Shown: positions 47,137-56,788, counted from the first letter of the stretch. The stretch: 64,000 nt of DNA from Ferrovum sp. PN-J185 (GCF_001581925.1 NZ_LQZA01000001.1:62001-126000), one strand, 5' to 3'. The notes: generated from the letters alone by a model not told the origin. Numbers and translations: made by a program.

Positions 47137-49218
47137 TTAAGATTTATTTGTATCATAACGATTTAGTAAATAGTGATGAACATCAAAACCCTTTCCGCTA
47201 CGCGGTTGGCGCTGATGATAGGTGCCATTACTATCCATTTGCCAAGCACGTAGATTATCGCGTAAATAAGGTTTAAGCCCTTCGTTTAAAACTCGTTTTT
47301 TAATGGTGTTATCGAGTATGGGAACACAGACTTCAATACGTCTGAAAAAGTTTCTTTCCATCCAATCTGCACTCGATATATAAACTGTTTCATCGACATC
47401 GTGCTGAAAGTAAAAGATACGATGATGCTCAAGAAAGCGACCAATAATAGAGAACACACGAATATTCTCTGATAGATTTTTTACTCCAGGACGCAATAAA
47501 CATACCCCACGTACAATTAAATCCACTTTAACCCCTGCTTGAGATGCTTGGTATAACTCTTGAATAATTGACGGTTCGGTGAGCGAATTCATTTTTGCAA
47601 TGATGTGTGCTTGCCGTCCTGCTTGAGCAATGCTAATTTCTTTTTGTATAGCATGAATAAGCTCTGGGTGGAGCGTGAAGGGTGATTGAAACAAATGTTT
47701 TAATGGAGCATGTTTACCTAACCCTGTTATCTGTAAGAACACTTCATTCACATCGCTGGTAATACCCTCATGGGCGGTGAGTAGACCAAAATCAGTATAA
47801 ATTTTAGTGGTTTTTGAGTGGTAGTTACCCGTACCTAAGTGCACATAGCGTTTGAGTACGCCGTTTTCTCGGCGAATGACTAAAGCCATTTTGGCATGGG
47901 TTTTAAAACCATACACACCATACACCACATGTGCTCCAGCTTCTTCTAATTTAGCCGCCCAGTTGATATTAGCCTCTTCATCAAAACGCGCCAAGAGTTC
48001 CACCACCACAGTCACTTCTTTACCTTGGTGAGCTGCATCAATCAAGGCTTCAATTAATTCTGAATCAGTCCCTGCTCGATATACCGTTTGTTTGATAGCC
48101 AATACCTGTGGGTCTTGTGCCGCTACGGCAATGAAATCAACCACTGAGGAAAACGATTGAAAAGGGTGATGAAGTAATACATCTTTTTTCTTCAGTGACG
48201 TAAAGATGTCACTATTTTTACCATTTAATTCCTTGGGATTGTTTTGATTAAAACGTGGGAAACGAAGATCAGGGCGATCCACCATATCAGCCACTTGCAT
48301 CAAGCGCACTAAATTTACTGGCCCATTAACGCGATATAAATCGCGCTCTGATAACTCAAAAGTATTTAATAGAAATGAGGCCATACTATCAGAGCAGTTT
48401 TCTGCTACTTCCAAGCGTACTTCATCACCAAATTGACGATGACTTAACTCTCCTTCAAGAGCTAAACGTAAATTTTTTGCATCCTCTTCTTCTAAAAACA
48501 ATTCACTGTTACGGGTAACGCGAAATTGATAACAGCCATTCACTGTCATCCCTTGGAAAAGCTCACCCACATTAGCATGTAAAATCGATGATAGAAAAAT
48601 AAAACCATAAGGACAACCAGCAATTTTTTCTGGCAAACGGATAAAGCGAGGAAGGCTGCGTGGAGCTTGAACAACAGCATGGGTGGCATTACGACCAAAG
48701 GCATCCACACCACTTAACTCCACGGCAAAATTCAAACTTTTATTGAGAATACGAGGGAAAGGATGGGCAGGATCTAAGCCAATAGGTGTTAATACGGGGA
48801 AAATTTCACGGAAGAAATAGTCTCTTGCCCAGGCTTTTTGCTCCTCTGTCCAGTGTCCACGACGATGAAAACAAATGCCCTCCAGAGCCAGGCGTGGTAA
48901 AATAATGTCATTGAGTAGAGCGTATTGTTCATCAATGAGTGCATGTGCTTCTTGGCTGACGAGCTCAAATACTTTTTGTGGTGGTAAGCCATCAGGACCG
49001 GAAGTAGTAATACCCTGGTTAATTTGTTGTTTTAAACCAGCGACCCGAATTTCAAAAAATTCATCAAGATTACTACTGACAATACACAGGTAGCGTAATC
49101 GTTCCAGCAGCGGCGTATCGTCGCTTTGAGCCATATTTAGCACACGTCGATTAAAAGCCAATAAGCCCAATTCTCGGTTAAGAAACTGTTTTTGAATGGA
49201 TTGAGGTGAATTTTTCAT
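47137..49218 (-). CDS. ppk: Polyphosphate kinase 1
   Basis: Ppk reversibly polymerises the terminal phosphate of ATP into polyphosphate. The 693-residue protein has the N-terminal domain (FLNRELGLLAFNRRVL), the head domain and two phospholipase-D-like catalytic domains. The autophosphorylated His is near residue 441 in GFKTHAKMALV, with YVHLGTGNYHSKTT next to it and the second His region in IIGRFLEHHRIFYF. It is intact and of usual length. The neighbouring divergent genes encode an OlsB-like acyltransferase and then the polyphosphate-degrading Ppx, so both directions of polyphosphate turnover are coded within 5 kb. Confidence 0.97.
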   Translation of the reverse strand: MKNSPQSIQKQFLNRELGLLAFNRRVLNMAQSDDTPLLERLRYLCIVSSNLDEFFEIRVAGLKQQINQGITTSGPDGLPPQKVFELVSQEAHALIDEQYALLNDIILPRLALEGICFHRRGHWTEEQKAWARDYFFREIFPVLTPIGLDPAHPFPRILNKSLNFAVELSGVDAFGRNATHAVVQAPRSLPRFIRLPEKIAGCPYGFIFLSSILHANVGELFQGMTVNGCYQFRVTRNSELFLEEEDAKNLRLALEGELSHRQFGDEVRLEVAENCSDSMASFLLNTFELSERDLYRVNGPVNLVRLMQVADMVDRPDLRFPRFNQNNPKELNGKNSDIFTSLKKKDVLLHHPFQSFSSVVDFIAVAAQDPQVLAIKQTVYRAGTDSELIEALIDAAHQGKEVTVVVELLARFDEEANINWAAKLEEAGAHVVYGVYGFKTHAKMALVIRRENGVLKRYVHLGTGNYHSKTTKIYTDFGLLTAHEGITSDVNEVFLQITGLGKHAPLKHLFQSPFTLHPELIHAIQKEISIAQAGRQAHIIAKMNSLTEPSIIQELYQASQAGVKVDLIVRGVCLLRPGVKNLSENIRVFSIIGRFLEHHRIFYFQHDVDETVYISSADWMERNFFRRIEVCVPILDNTIKKRVLNEGLKPYLRDNLRAWQMDSNGTYHQRQPRSGKGFDVHHYLLNRYDTNKS

Positions 49219-49299
49219 AAAAGTTTAATAAAAGCTTCACGCTTTAGTAAAAGCAAAGCTACATATTAACGCCATAATTGTGACAAAAGGACGTCATTA

Positions 49300-50079
49300 A
49301 TGTTTCAACTTGAAAAAAAATTAGAAATAACCAAGCAACCCCGTTTGGTTTTTCAATATGCCCGCTCCGAAGCTGATATTCGTGCGGCCCAAAAATTACG
49401 TTGGCGCGTATTTGCTGACGAAATGGGGGCGAGCTTATCTAGCCCTGAACCTGGCGTGGACATGGACCGTTTTGACGCATTATGCGACCACTTGTTGGCT
49501 CGTGACACCAGAACTAATGAAGTGGTGGGGACCTATCGCATTCTTAATGCTCGCCAAGCTGAGCAAGCGGGAGGCTTTTACTCTGATACGGAATTTGATT
49601 TATCTCGTCTAGCGCACGTTAGAGATCACGTTATGGAAGTGGGCCGCGCCTGTGTCCATCCTGATTACCGTAGTGGTGCCACCATTGCTGTGTTATGGGC
49701 AGGATTAGCCGATTATATTAAGTCTCATCAAGTACAATATTTAATGGGTTGCGCCAGCATCAGTATGATTGATGGTGGATTTGCTGCAGCTAACATTTAC
49801 CGACAATTAGCAGAACATAATCTCGCTCCAATTGATTGGCGCGTGTTCCCGAAATGCCCTTTACCTTTAGAGCGTTTAGAAAGCGCTTCGGCGGTAAATG
49901 CTGAAGTCCCGCCGTTAATTAAAGCTTACTTACGAGTAGGTGCTTATGTGTGTGGTGAGCCGGCTTGGGATCCTGATTTTAATACAGCTGACTGTCTATT
50001 GTTATTGCCGACAGCTAATATGGACCACCGCTATTCCCGTCATTTTATGAAGCAATCTGTGACAGAAAAACTTCTGTAG
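49300..50079 (+). CDS. GNAT-family N-acyltransferase, OlsB-like (ornithine lipid synthesis)
   Basis: The 259-residue protein resembles acyl-ACP N-acyltransferases of the OlsB/hemolysin-like group, which attach a 3-hydroxyacyl chain to ornithine. Visible blocks are AQKLRWRVFADEMGA near the N-terminus, DMDRFDALCDHLLARD, VGTYRILNA, a conserved MEVGRACVHPDYRSGA typical of the group, and LMGCASISM. The C-terminal region (PPLIKAYLRVGAYVCGEPAWD) is also group-typical. Ornithine lipids commonly replace phospholipids during phosphate starvation, and the gene sits among ppk, ppx and pst, which supports the call. A second acyltransferase (OlsA) is not adjacent. The ribosome site AAAGGACG precedes the ATG, and a terminator follows. 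Confidence 0.82.
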   Translation: MFQLEKKLEITKQPRLVFQYARSEADIRAAQKLRWRVFADEMGASLSSPEPGVDMDRFDALCDHLLARDTRTNEVVGTYRILNARQAEQAGGFYSDTEFDLSRLAHVRDHVMEVGRACVHPDYRSGATIAVLWAGLADYIKSHQVQYLMGCASISMIDGGFAAANIYRQLAEHNLAPIDWRVFPKCPLPLERLESASAVNAEVPPLIKAYLRVGAYVCGEPAWDPDFNTADCLLLLPTANMDHRYSRHFMKQSVTEKLL

Positions 50080-50114
50080 AGGGTTTCAAATAATAGAAAA
50101 GTCTATTGATATTT

Positions 50115-50143
50115 TCCCTTCCCTAAAAGAAGGGATTTTTTTT
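50115..50143 (+). terminator. Rho-independent terminator after the OlsB-like gene
   Basis: A 7-bp stem TCCCTTC/GAAGGGA with a 7-base loop is followed by eight T residues. It separates the acyltransferase gene from ppx. The remaining 120 bases before ppx are AT-rich; a TATAAT hexamer occurs at 50208-50213 without a clear -35 partner. Confidence 0.88.
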
Positions 50144-50263
50144 GGCGTCCTTGTCTTATATCTTTGCTCTGAACGACAGGACTTTCTATACGAATGTGGT
50201 AAATAATTATAATCAGGCTTTTTATTTGGTAGACTATGGTTTTTATCTTAAGCGAAGTGAGTT

Positions 50264-51742
50264 ATGTCTCATTCGGTCATTGCTGCCATTGATCTGGGTT
50301 CAAATAGTTTTAGACTTGAGGTGGCTCGAGTTGTTAACGGTCAGTTGTATACATTAGATGCACTAAAAGAAACCATACGTTTAGCAGCAGGCTTAAAAGA
50401 AGATAAAACACTTGATCATACCTCTCAGCAACGCGCGCTTAACTGTTTAAAACGTTTCTCTGAGCGTATCCGTGGTTTACCAGCAGGAGCGGTGAGAGTG
50501 GTGGGCACGAACACACTTCGCGTTGCTAAGAATGCCACACAATTTTTGCGTCAAGCAGAAGCTATCTTAGGTGTACCCATTGAGATAATTGCAGGCCATG
50601 AAGAAGCACGATTAATTTACATTGGTGTGTCCCATTTTCTGCCGCGCAGCAATGAAAAACGCTTGGTCGTTGATATCGGTGGAGGATCCACAGAGTTTAT
50701 TATAGGTCAGCGCTATCGCCCTCTGGTGGTAGAGAGTCTTTATATGGGCTGCGTCACCTATTCGTCGCGTTTTTTTCCTGAGGCTAAAGTCAGCCACAAA
50801 GCGTTTAAACAAGCTGAACTTGCTGCAGCAACTGAGTGCCAAGTGTTAAAAAAACAGTTTGGTGGTCATCAGTGGCAAGTGGCAGTGGGCTCCTCAGGTA
50901 CCGCTAAAGCGCTCACTGAACTATTAGAGCAAAATGGTTTTCCAGCAGGCCTTATCACGAGAAAAGGTCTTGAGTTTCTCAAAGAGCGTTTGATTGCGGC
51001 AGGCGATACCTATAATTTAAAGCTTCCTGGTCTTAAAAGTGATCGTATTCCTGTATTAGCCGGCGGTCTTGCCATTATGCTCAGTATTTTTAAAGAGTTA
51101 GCAATCACTGAGATGGTGACCACCGATTGTGGTTTACGTGAGGGCGTACTCTATGAAATGTTAGGGCGTATAGAACATCAAGAGGATATTCGCGTCACCA
51201 CTGTTAATGAATTCGCACAGCGCTACCATACTGACAGTGCTCAAGCTTTACGTGTTAAACAACTGGCCTTAAAACTATTTAAGCAATTGGTTGATAAAGA
51301 GAACTATCAGCGCTATGCGCTTTATCTAGGTTGGGCTGCTCAATTACATGAGATTGGTTTATCTATTGCCCATGCCGGATACCATCGTCACGCAGCCTAC
51401 ATTATTGATAATGCCGATATGCCGGGGTTTTCCAAACAAGAACAAGCCATTGTTGGTGGATTATTGCAGGCTCAGCGGGGTAGATTAACCAAGGTTCAAC
51501 CACGAGTAACTAATGATATTGGGTGGTCAATGATTCTTGCCTTACGCTTAGCGGTACTTATTCATCGTGATCGACGTCAATTATCAGAACCAATCATGAG
51601 GCTGTCACCCAATACTAAAGGATATGCTTTAACCATCAGTGCGCGCTGGTTGCAACACAATCCTTTAAGTGCGGCTAATTTGACTATCGAATCTGAGCAT
51701 TGGAGCGAGCTTGGTAAAAGTCTTGTTGTAAGAAATAAGTAG
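50264..51742 (+). CDS. ppx: Exopolyphosphatase / guanosine pentaphosphate phosphohydrolase
   Basis: Ppx releases phosphate from polyphosphate ends and in related enzymes also converts pppGpp to ppGpp. The 492-residue protein begins AAIDLGSNSFRLEVARV, an ASKHA phosphate-binding motif, and continues with RVVGTNTLRVAKN, EEARLIYIGVSHFL, VVDIGGGSTEFIIG and AVGSSGTAKAL. The C-terminal region (about 310-492) is a helical HD-like domain containing HEIGLSIAHAGYHRHAAYI. It reads towards pstSCAB with a 93-base gap. The Ppx/GppA distinction cannot be made by eye; the neighbourhood with ppk favours Ppx. Confidence 0.93.
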   Translation: MSHSVIAAIDLGSNSFRLEVARVVNGQLYTLDALKETIRLAAGLKEDKTLDHTSQQRALNCLKRFSERIRGLPAGAVRVVGTNTLRVAKNATQFLRQAEAILGVPIEIIAGHEEARLIYIGVSHFLPRSNEKRLVVDIGGGSTEFIIGQRYRPLVVESLYMGCVTYSSRFFPEAKVSHKAFKQAELAAATECQVLKKQFGGHQWQVAVGSSGTAKALTELLEQNGFPAGLITRKGLEFLKERLIAAGDTYNLKLPGLKSDRIPVLAGGLAIMLSIFKELAITEMVTTDCGLREGVLYEMLGRIEHQEDIRVTTVNEFAQRYHTDSAQALRVKQLALKLFKQLVDKENYQRYALYLGWAAQLHEIGLSIAHAGYHRHAAYIIDNADMPGFSKQEQAIVGGLLQAQRGRLTKVQPRVTNDIGWSMILALRLAVLIHRDRRQLSEPIMRLSPNTKGYALTISARWLQHNPLSAANLTIESEHWSELGKSLVVRNK

Positions 51743-51756
51743 CGTAATAAGTACGA

Positions 51757-51788
51757 TCGTAATGAAAGTGTAATGATTGAACTGTAAC
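51757..51788 (+). promoter_or_regulatory. Candidate Pho box upstream of pstS
   Basis: TCGTAAT at 51757-51763 and GTGTAAT at 51768-51774 form a direct repeat with the 7-4-7 spacing of a PhoB site, and CTGTAAC at 51782-51788 is a further half-site three bases out of the 11-base phase. The consensus is CTGTCAT repeated every 11 bases, so the match is partial. It lies 48 bases before the pstS ATG. Confidence 0.5.
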
Positions 51789-51835
51789 CTACGCCTGAAA
51801 CATTTATTTTCATTTTTGATTGGAGAGTTTTAACC

Positions 51836-52870
51836 ATGACTAAAACTTTATCTAGACTGATTGTTGCTCTAGGATTTGCGTCACTTGCAGTAAGTGCTTC
51901 TGCTGCCAATATTACTGGTGCAGGCGCCACTTTTCCTTACCCCATCTATGCTAAATGGGCTGAAGCGTACAAAGCTAAAACCGGCGTTGGATTGAACTAT
52001 CAATCTATTGGTTCTGGTGGTGGTATTAAACAAATTGAAGCTAAAACAGTGGATTTTGGTGCATCAGACAAGCCTTTAGAAAAAGCTGATCTAGAAAAGA
52101 ATGGTTTAATGCAATGGCCAATGGTAATTGGTGGTGTTGTGCCTGTAGTACATTTAAGCAGTGTTAAGCCAGGTCAATTAAAATTATCTGGTGAGTTATT
52201 GGCAGATATTTACTTGGGTAATGTTAAAAAATGGAATGACCCTGCTATTGCCGCTTTAAACAAAGGTGTTAGCCTTCCTGATCAAGATATCGTAGTCGTA
52301 TCCCGTTCCGATGGTTCTGGTACCACATTTAACTTTACCAATTACTTGGTTAAAGTGAGCGATAACTGGAAAACCAAAGTAGGTAGCAGTACTTCTGTTA
52401 AATGGCCTGTTGGTATTAGCGGTAAAGGTAATGAAGGTGTTGCCTCTTACGTGAAACAACAAGATGGATCTATTGGTTATGTTGAATACGCCTATGCTCT
52501 GCAAAATAAAATGACTTATGTATTGATGAAAAATAAGTCAGGTCATTTTGTAGCACCTGAGAGTAAGACTTTTGCTGCTGCTGCAGCTAACGCTCACTGG
52601 GTTGCTGAAGAGGGTTTTCATGAGATCTTAACCGATGAGCCTGGTGCTGATTCTTGGCCAATTACTGCTGCCACATTTATCTTGATGCATAAAGAGCAAG
52701 AAAAGCCTGACAATGCAAAAGCAGCGCTTAAATTCTTTAATTGGGCTTATAATAATGGGTCTAAAGCAGCACTTGAATTAGATTACATTCCTATGCCTAA
52801 GGCTGTTGTAAAACAGGTTGAAGAAACTTGGAAAAACATTAAAGATACGTCTGGTAAGTCAGTTTACTAA
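51836..52870 (+). CDS. pstS: Phosphate ABC transporter, periplasmic phosphate-binding protein
   Basis: PstS captures inorganic phosphate in the periplasm for the PstCAB importer. The 344-residue protein has a Sec signal peptide cut after ASA (about residue 23), then the conserved start NITGAGATFPYPIYAKW with the phosphate-binding TGAGATF, SIGSGGGIKQI, DFGASDKPL and VSRSDGSGTTFNFTNYL. It is complete and headed by a GGAGAG ribosome site and a possible Pho box. The following pstC, pstA and pstB lie on the same strand. Confidence 0.97.
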   Translation: MTKTLSRLIVALGFASLAVSASAANITGAGATFPYPIYAKWAEAYKAKTGVGLNYQSIGSGGGIKQIEAKTVDFGASDKPLEKADLEKNGLMQWPMVIGGVVPVVHLSSVKPGQLKLSGELLADIYLGNVKKWNDPAIAALNKGVSLPDQDIVVVSRSDGSGTTFNFTNYLVKVSDNWKTKVGSSTSVKWPVGISGKGNEGVASYVKQQDGSIGYVEYAYALQNKMTYVLMKNKSGHFVAPESKTFAAAAANAHWVAEEGFHEILTDEPGADSWPITAATFILMHKEQEKPDNAKAALKFFNWAYNNGSKAALELDYIPMPKAVVKQVEETWKNIKDTSGKSVY

Positions 52871-52941
52871 TGTGGTATCAAATCTGAGGCAGTGTTGTGA
52901 TTGTTAATCCTAATAAATAATTAATGTAGTTACTATTACAG

Positions 52942-53925
52942 ATGAGCACTCAAGAGCCTCAATTATCTCAAGTCAACCGCTCCTCTAAGGAGCGGTTGTA
53001 TCGCTTAGGGGATGTGTTTTTTGAAAACATAACCCGCTTTTTTGCTCTACTAGTATTGTTAATATTAGCGGCTATTTTAGTGTCTTTAGTTATATCCAGT
53101 ATGCCTTCTATTAAGGCATTTGGAATTGGTTTTCTTTTTTCTGACGATTGGGATCCTGTTCAGGAAAAATTCGGTGCTTTAGTGCAAATCTACGGCACCT
53201 TAGTGAGTTCTTTCATTGCCCTAATTATTGCCTTACCAATTAGCTTTGGTATTTCTATTTTTCTGACAGAGATGTCTCCTAAATGGTTACGACGTCCCTT
53301 GGGAACTGCCATTGAATTATTGGCAGCCATTCCTAGTATTATTTACGGTATGTGGGGTTTATTTGTATTTGCCCCCATTTTCCAGAAAACAGCTCAACCC
53401 TTTTTAAAAGAAACCATTGGTCATATCCCTGGCTTATCGTTTTTATTCTCTGGTCCGCCCATGGGTATTGGTATGCTGGCAGCAGGAATTATTCTGGCCA
53501 TTATGATTATTCCTTTTATTACCGCGGTGATGCGCGATGTGTTTGAGTTGGTTCCTATTGTGTTAAAAGAATCTGCTTATGGATTAGGCTCAACCACGTG
53601 GGAAGTCGTGTGGCGTGTAGTTCTTCCTTATACCCGTGCAGGGGTGGTTGGTGGTGTGATGCTAGGCTTAGGGCGTGCTCTTGGTGAGACCATGGCGGTG
53701 ACCTTTGTGATTGGTAATGCCCAGCGTTTACAGACCTCTCTCTTGGCCCCTGGTAACAGTATTGCTTCATCGCTTGCTAATGAATTTCAGGAGGCAGTGG
53801 GGACGCTTTATACTTCCTCGTTAATCGAGTTAGGATTGATTTTGTTTTTCATCACCACCTTGGTGTTAGCACTGGCTAAATGGATGCTGTTGCGCATGAA
53901 CCGTTTAGAAGGGACAAAGAGCTAA
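52942..53925 (+). CDS. pstC: Phosphate ABC transporter permease PstC
   Basis: PstC is one of the two inner-membrane permease subunits. The 327-residue protein has six membrane segments and the family blocks [18 protein letters not shown] (periplasmic loop after helix 1), [14 protein letters not shown], and the ABC-interaction EAA-like loop [20 protein letters not shown] followed by [18 protein letters not shown]. pstA starts one base after its stop codon. Confidence 0.97.
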   Translation: MSTQEPQLSQVNRSSKERLYRLGDVFFENITRFFALLVLLILAAILVSLVISSMPSIKAFGIGFLFSDDWDPVQEKFGALVQIYGTLVSSFIALIIALPISFGISIFLTEMSPKWLRRPLGTAIELLAAIPSIIYGMWGLFVFAPIFQKTAQPFLKETIGHIPGLSFLFSGPPMGIGMLAAGIILAIMIIPFITAVMRDVFELVPIVLKESAYGLGSTTWEVVWRVVLPYTRAGVVGGVMLGLGRALGETMAVTFVIGNAQRLQTSLLAPGNSIASSLANEFQEAVGTLYTSSLIELGLILFFITTLVLALAKWMLLRMNRLEGTKS

Positions 53926-53926
53926 T

Positions 53927-54793
53927 ATGCAAAAACATTTAAGTAGAGAATCAAGAGCAATTTATCGTCGCCGACGCTATATCAATAACTTTAATATGAT
54001 TGGCTCAGCCTTTGGTATGGCCTTTGGCTTATTTTGGTTATTTTGGATTTTAGCCACTCTTTTTGTGAAGGGAATTGATGCTATAAATTGGCAGATGTTT
54101 GCAGCGTCCACCCCGCCTCCAGGAAGTGATGGTGGACTATTTAATGCCATAGTGGGTAGTCTTCTTATGGCAGGTTTGGGTACTGTAGTGGGCACTCCCA
54201 TTGGCATACTTGCTGGTACCTATTTATCTGAGTATGGTCGCAACAATTGGTTATCCTCTGCAACGCGCTTTATTAATGATATTTTATTGAGTGCCCCATC
54301 TATCGTTCTTGGTTTATTTGTTTACTCAGTTTATGTTGCCAAAACAGGCCATTTCTCAGGTTATGCTGGTGGACTTGCGCTGTCTCTAATAGTTATTCCT
54401 GTGGTGGTTAGAACCACTGATGACATGTTGAAATTAGTGCCCGATAGTCTACGAGAAGCCGCGATTGCTTTGGGTGCCCCTAAATGGAAGATGATCACTA
54501 TGGTATCTTATCGGGCTGCCAGAGCCGGGATTGCGACAGGGGTATTGTTAGCGGTCGCTCGTATTAGTGGAGAGACTGCGCCGCTTCTTTTTACGGCACT
54601 TAATAACCAGTTTTTCTCGTTAAATATGAATGAGCCCATGGCTAACTTACCTGTGGTTATATTTCAGTTTGCCATGAGTCCCTATGAGGATTGGCATCGC
54701 CTAGCTTGGGGTGGGGCGATTTTGATTACATTCAGCGTGTTATTATTAAACGTTTTGGCGCGTGTTTTTTTCCGTCAAAAGAATAATGGATAG
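53927..54793 (+). CDS. pstA: Phosphate ABC transporter permease PstA
   Basis: PstA pairs with PstC to form the phosphate channel. The 288-residue protein has six hydrophobic segments. It shows the PstA-typical GGLFNAIVGSLLMAGLGTVV, GILAGTYLSEYGR, SAPSIVLGLFVYSVYV and the ABC-contact loop LVPDSLREAAIALGAPKWK, then ISGETAPLLFTAL. It is separated from pstC by one base and from pstB by 16 bases. Confidence 0.97.
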   Translation: MQKHLSRESRAIYRRRRYINNFNMIGSAFGMAFGLFWLFWILATLFVKGIDAINWQMFAASTPPPGSDGGLFNAIVGSLLMAGLGTVVGTPIGILAGTYLSEYGRNNWLSSATRFINDILLSAPSIVLGLFVYSVYVAKTGHFSGYAGGLALSLIVIPVVVRTTDDMLKLVPDSLREAAIALGAPKWKMITMVSYRAARAGIATGVLLAVARISGETAPLLFTALNNQFFSLNMNEPMANLPVVIFQFAMSPYEDWHRLAWGGAILITFSVLLLNVLARVFFRQKNNG

Positions 54794-54809
54794 TTTTTAA
54801 ATAGGTGTC

Positions 54810-55589
54810 ATGATGACTGAACAGCATATGGGTTCGAAATTACGTATTTCTGTGAGAAATCTTAATTTCTATTATGGTAAATTTCATGCCATAAAGAATG
54901 TCTCTATGGACATTCAATCCAATAAAGTGACCGCGTTTATCGGGCCCTCTGGTTGCGGTAAATCAACTCTATTGAGAACCTTTAATCGTTTACATGAGTT
55001 ATATCCACAAAATCGTGCCACAGGCGAAATTTTGCTTGATGGAAAAAATGTATTAAATAGCCGTAGTGATCCTACTTTGTTGCGTGCTCGTGTGGGTATG
55101 GTGTTTCAAAAACCAACCCCCTTTCCCATGTCCATTTATGACAATATTGCTTTTGGCGTAAAACTCTACGAGAGATTATCCAAGGCTGAAATGGATGAGC
55201 GTATTGAATGGGCTTTGACTAAGGCTGCGTTATGGAAAGAAGTAAAAGATAAACTCCACCAAAGTGGTTATGGATTATCCGGTGGACAGCAACAGCGTTT
55301 ATGTATTGCCCGTTGTATTGCCATTAAACCTGAGGTGATTTTGCTTGATGAACCCACCTCAGCGTTGGACCCCATATCAACAGCTCATATTGAAGAATTG
55401 CTAGATGACCTCAAAACAGATTACACTGTAGTGATTGTGACACACAATATGCAGCAGGCTGCACGGGTGTCCGATTACACAGCTTATATGTACTTGGGCG
55501 AGCTCATTGAGTTTGATGAGACCGATAAAATATTTACAAAACCCAATCAAAAAGCGACAGAAGATTACATTACCGGAAAGTTTGGATAA
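54810..55589 (+). CDS. pstB: Phosphate ABC transporter ATP-binding protein
   Basis: PstB hydrolyses ATP to drive phosphate import. The 259-residue protein shows [16 protein letters not shown], Walker [10 protein letters not shown] (about residues 45-53), the Q-loop [18 protein letters not shown], the signature [13 protein letters not shown], Walker [14 protein letters not shown] and the H-loop [16 protein letters not shown] codons at 54810 and 54813 are both possible starts. It is followed 23 bases later by tpiA; the usual phoU and phoB/phoR genes are not next to it. Confidence 0.97.
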   Translation: MMTEQHMGSKLRISVRNLNFYYGKFHAIKNVSMDIQSNKVTAFIGPSGCGKSTLLRTFNRLHELYPQNRATGEILLDGKNVLNSRSDPTLLRARVGMVFQKPTPFPMSIYDNIAFGVKLYERLSKAEMDERIEWALTKAALWKEVKDKLHQSGYGLSGGQQQRLCIARCIAIKPEVILLDEPTSALDPISTAHIEELLDDLKTDYTVVIVTHNMQQAARVSDYTAYMYLGELIEFDETDKIFTKPNQKATEDYITGKFG

Positions 55590-55612
55590 ATTATTGGCAT
55601 AAAGGGGAGAGT

Positions 55613-56383
55613 ATGCGCAAGAAGCTGGTGGCTGGGAATTGGAAAATGAATGGTTCCCTAAAAGAAAACGAAGCGCTACTAAAAACCCTAGTCCAACGCC
55701 AGCTTCAATTTAATCAGCTACAAACCGCTGTCATTCCGCCTTTTCCCTATCTTAGTCAAACGCAACAACAGTTACATACCAGTACAATCCTGTGGGGTGC
55801 TCAAGATGTTAGTGTTGAGAGTAAAGCAGGAGCCTTTACAGGGGAAGTATCGGCATCTATGTTACTTGATTTTGGTTGCCATTTCGTTATTGTTGGTCAT
55901 TCCGAACGACGTCAACGCCATCAAGAAACCGATCAAGTGGTTGCTCTGAAGGCCAAGGTATGCATCGAAAATGGCTTAAGACCAATTGTCTGTATTGGCG
56001 AAAGTTTAGGGGAGCGTGAAAAAGGTGAAACCTTATCGGTATTATATCGTCAAATTGATGCAGTTTTAAATGCTTTGGATGTTGACCATATTCAACGCTT
56101 AGTATTGGCTTATGAGCCTATATGGGCAATTGGCACAGGAAAAAGCGCTACCATAGAACAGGTCCAAGAAGTGCACCAGGCCTTACGTCAGAGAGTGGCG
56201 GCAGTGGATTGGGTGGCAGCTTCTGCATTAAATATTCTCTATGGTGGTAGCGTGAAACCCGCGAACGCGTTAGAATTAATGTCCTTGCCAGATGTTGATG
56301 GTGCATTAGTAGGTGGAGCGTCTCTCGTGGCAGAGGATTTTATGGCGATTATTCAAGCTGCAGCCGTGAGTGCTGCAGGGTAA
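55613..56383 (+). CDS. tpiA: Triosephosphate isomerase
   Basis: TpiA interconverts glyceraldehyde-3-phosphate and dihydroxyacetone phosphate in glycolysis, gluconeogenesis and the Calvin cycle. The 256-residue TIM-barrel protein has the substrate Lys in GNWKMNG, the electrophilic His near 96 in IVGHSERRQ, the catalytic Glu near 168 in AYEPIWAIGTGK, and the phosphate-binding YGGSVKP and VGGASL. A GGGGAG ribosome site precedes it. secG follows 12 bases later, the standard tpiA-secG-tRNA-Leu-nuo order. Confidence 0.97.
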   Translation: MRKKLVAGNWKMNGSLKENEALLKTLVQRQLQFNQLQTAVIPPFPYLSQTQQQLHTSTILWGAQDVSVESKAGAFTGEVSASMLLDFGCHFVIVGHSERRQRHQETDQVVALKAKVCIENGLRPIVCIGESLGEREKGETLSVLYRQIDAVLNALDVDHIQRLVLAYEPIWAIGTGKSATIEQVQEVHQALRQRVAAVDWVAASALNILYGGSVKPANALELMSLPDVDGALVGGASLVAEDFMAIIQAAAVSAAG

Positions 56384-56395
56384 TAGGAAAAGGTT

Positions 56396-56743
56396 ATGTT
56401 GCATACATTAGTCTGGGTTGTCCATGTTTTAGCGGCAGTCGGCGTCATTGGTTTAGTATTGATTCAGCACGGTAAAGGTGCTGATTTAGGTGCCGCTTTC
56501 GGTAGTGGTTCAGCAGGTGGGTTATTTGGTGCCTCAGGTGCTGGTAACTTCTTAAGCCGCTCAACAGCTATTCTAGCAGCCATTTTTTTTGCAACAAGTT
56601 TGTTGTTAACGTGGTTCTCGGGGCATAGCTCAGGAGCGACCAGTGTCATGCAGCAAACCACGATAACGCAGCCGGTGGCGCCAAAAGTGGCACCTGTTGC
56701 GCCGTCAGTTTCGGACTCTAAATCCTCTGAAATTCCGAAATAA
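56396..56743 (+). CDS. secG: Protein translocase subunit SecG
   Basis: SecG is an accessory subunit of the SecYEG inner-membrane channel. The 115-residue protein has two membrane segments (about residues 2-22 and 52-72) connected by the conserved loop LIQHGKGADLGAAFGSGSAG, with LFGASGAGNFLSRSTAILA before the second helix. The C-terminal 40 residues are a Pro/Val/Ser-rich tail, as in other betaproteobacteria. A short CATACG/CGTATG dyad at 56756-56772 lies between its stop codon and the tRNA gene. Confidence 0.93.
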   Translation: MLHTLVWVVHVLAAVGVIGLVLIQHGKGADLGAAFGSGSAGGLFGASGAGNFLSRSTAILAAIFFATSLLLTWFSGHSSGATSVMQQTTITQPVAPKVAPVAPSVSDSKSSEIPK

Positions 56744-56788
56744 GGTTAACTAAATCATACGCAAAACGTATGGAATGATAAAAATAAT

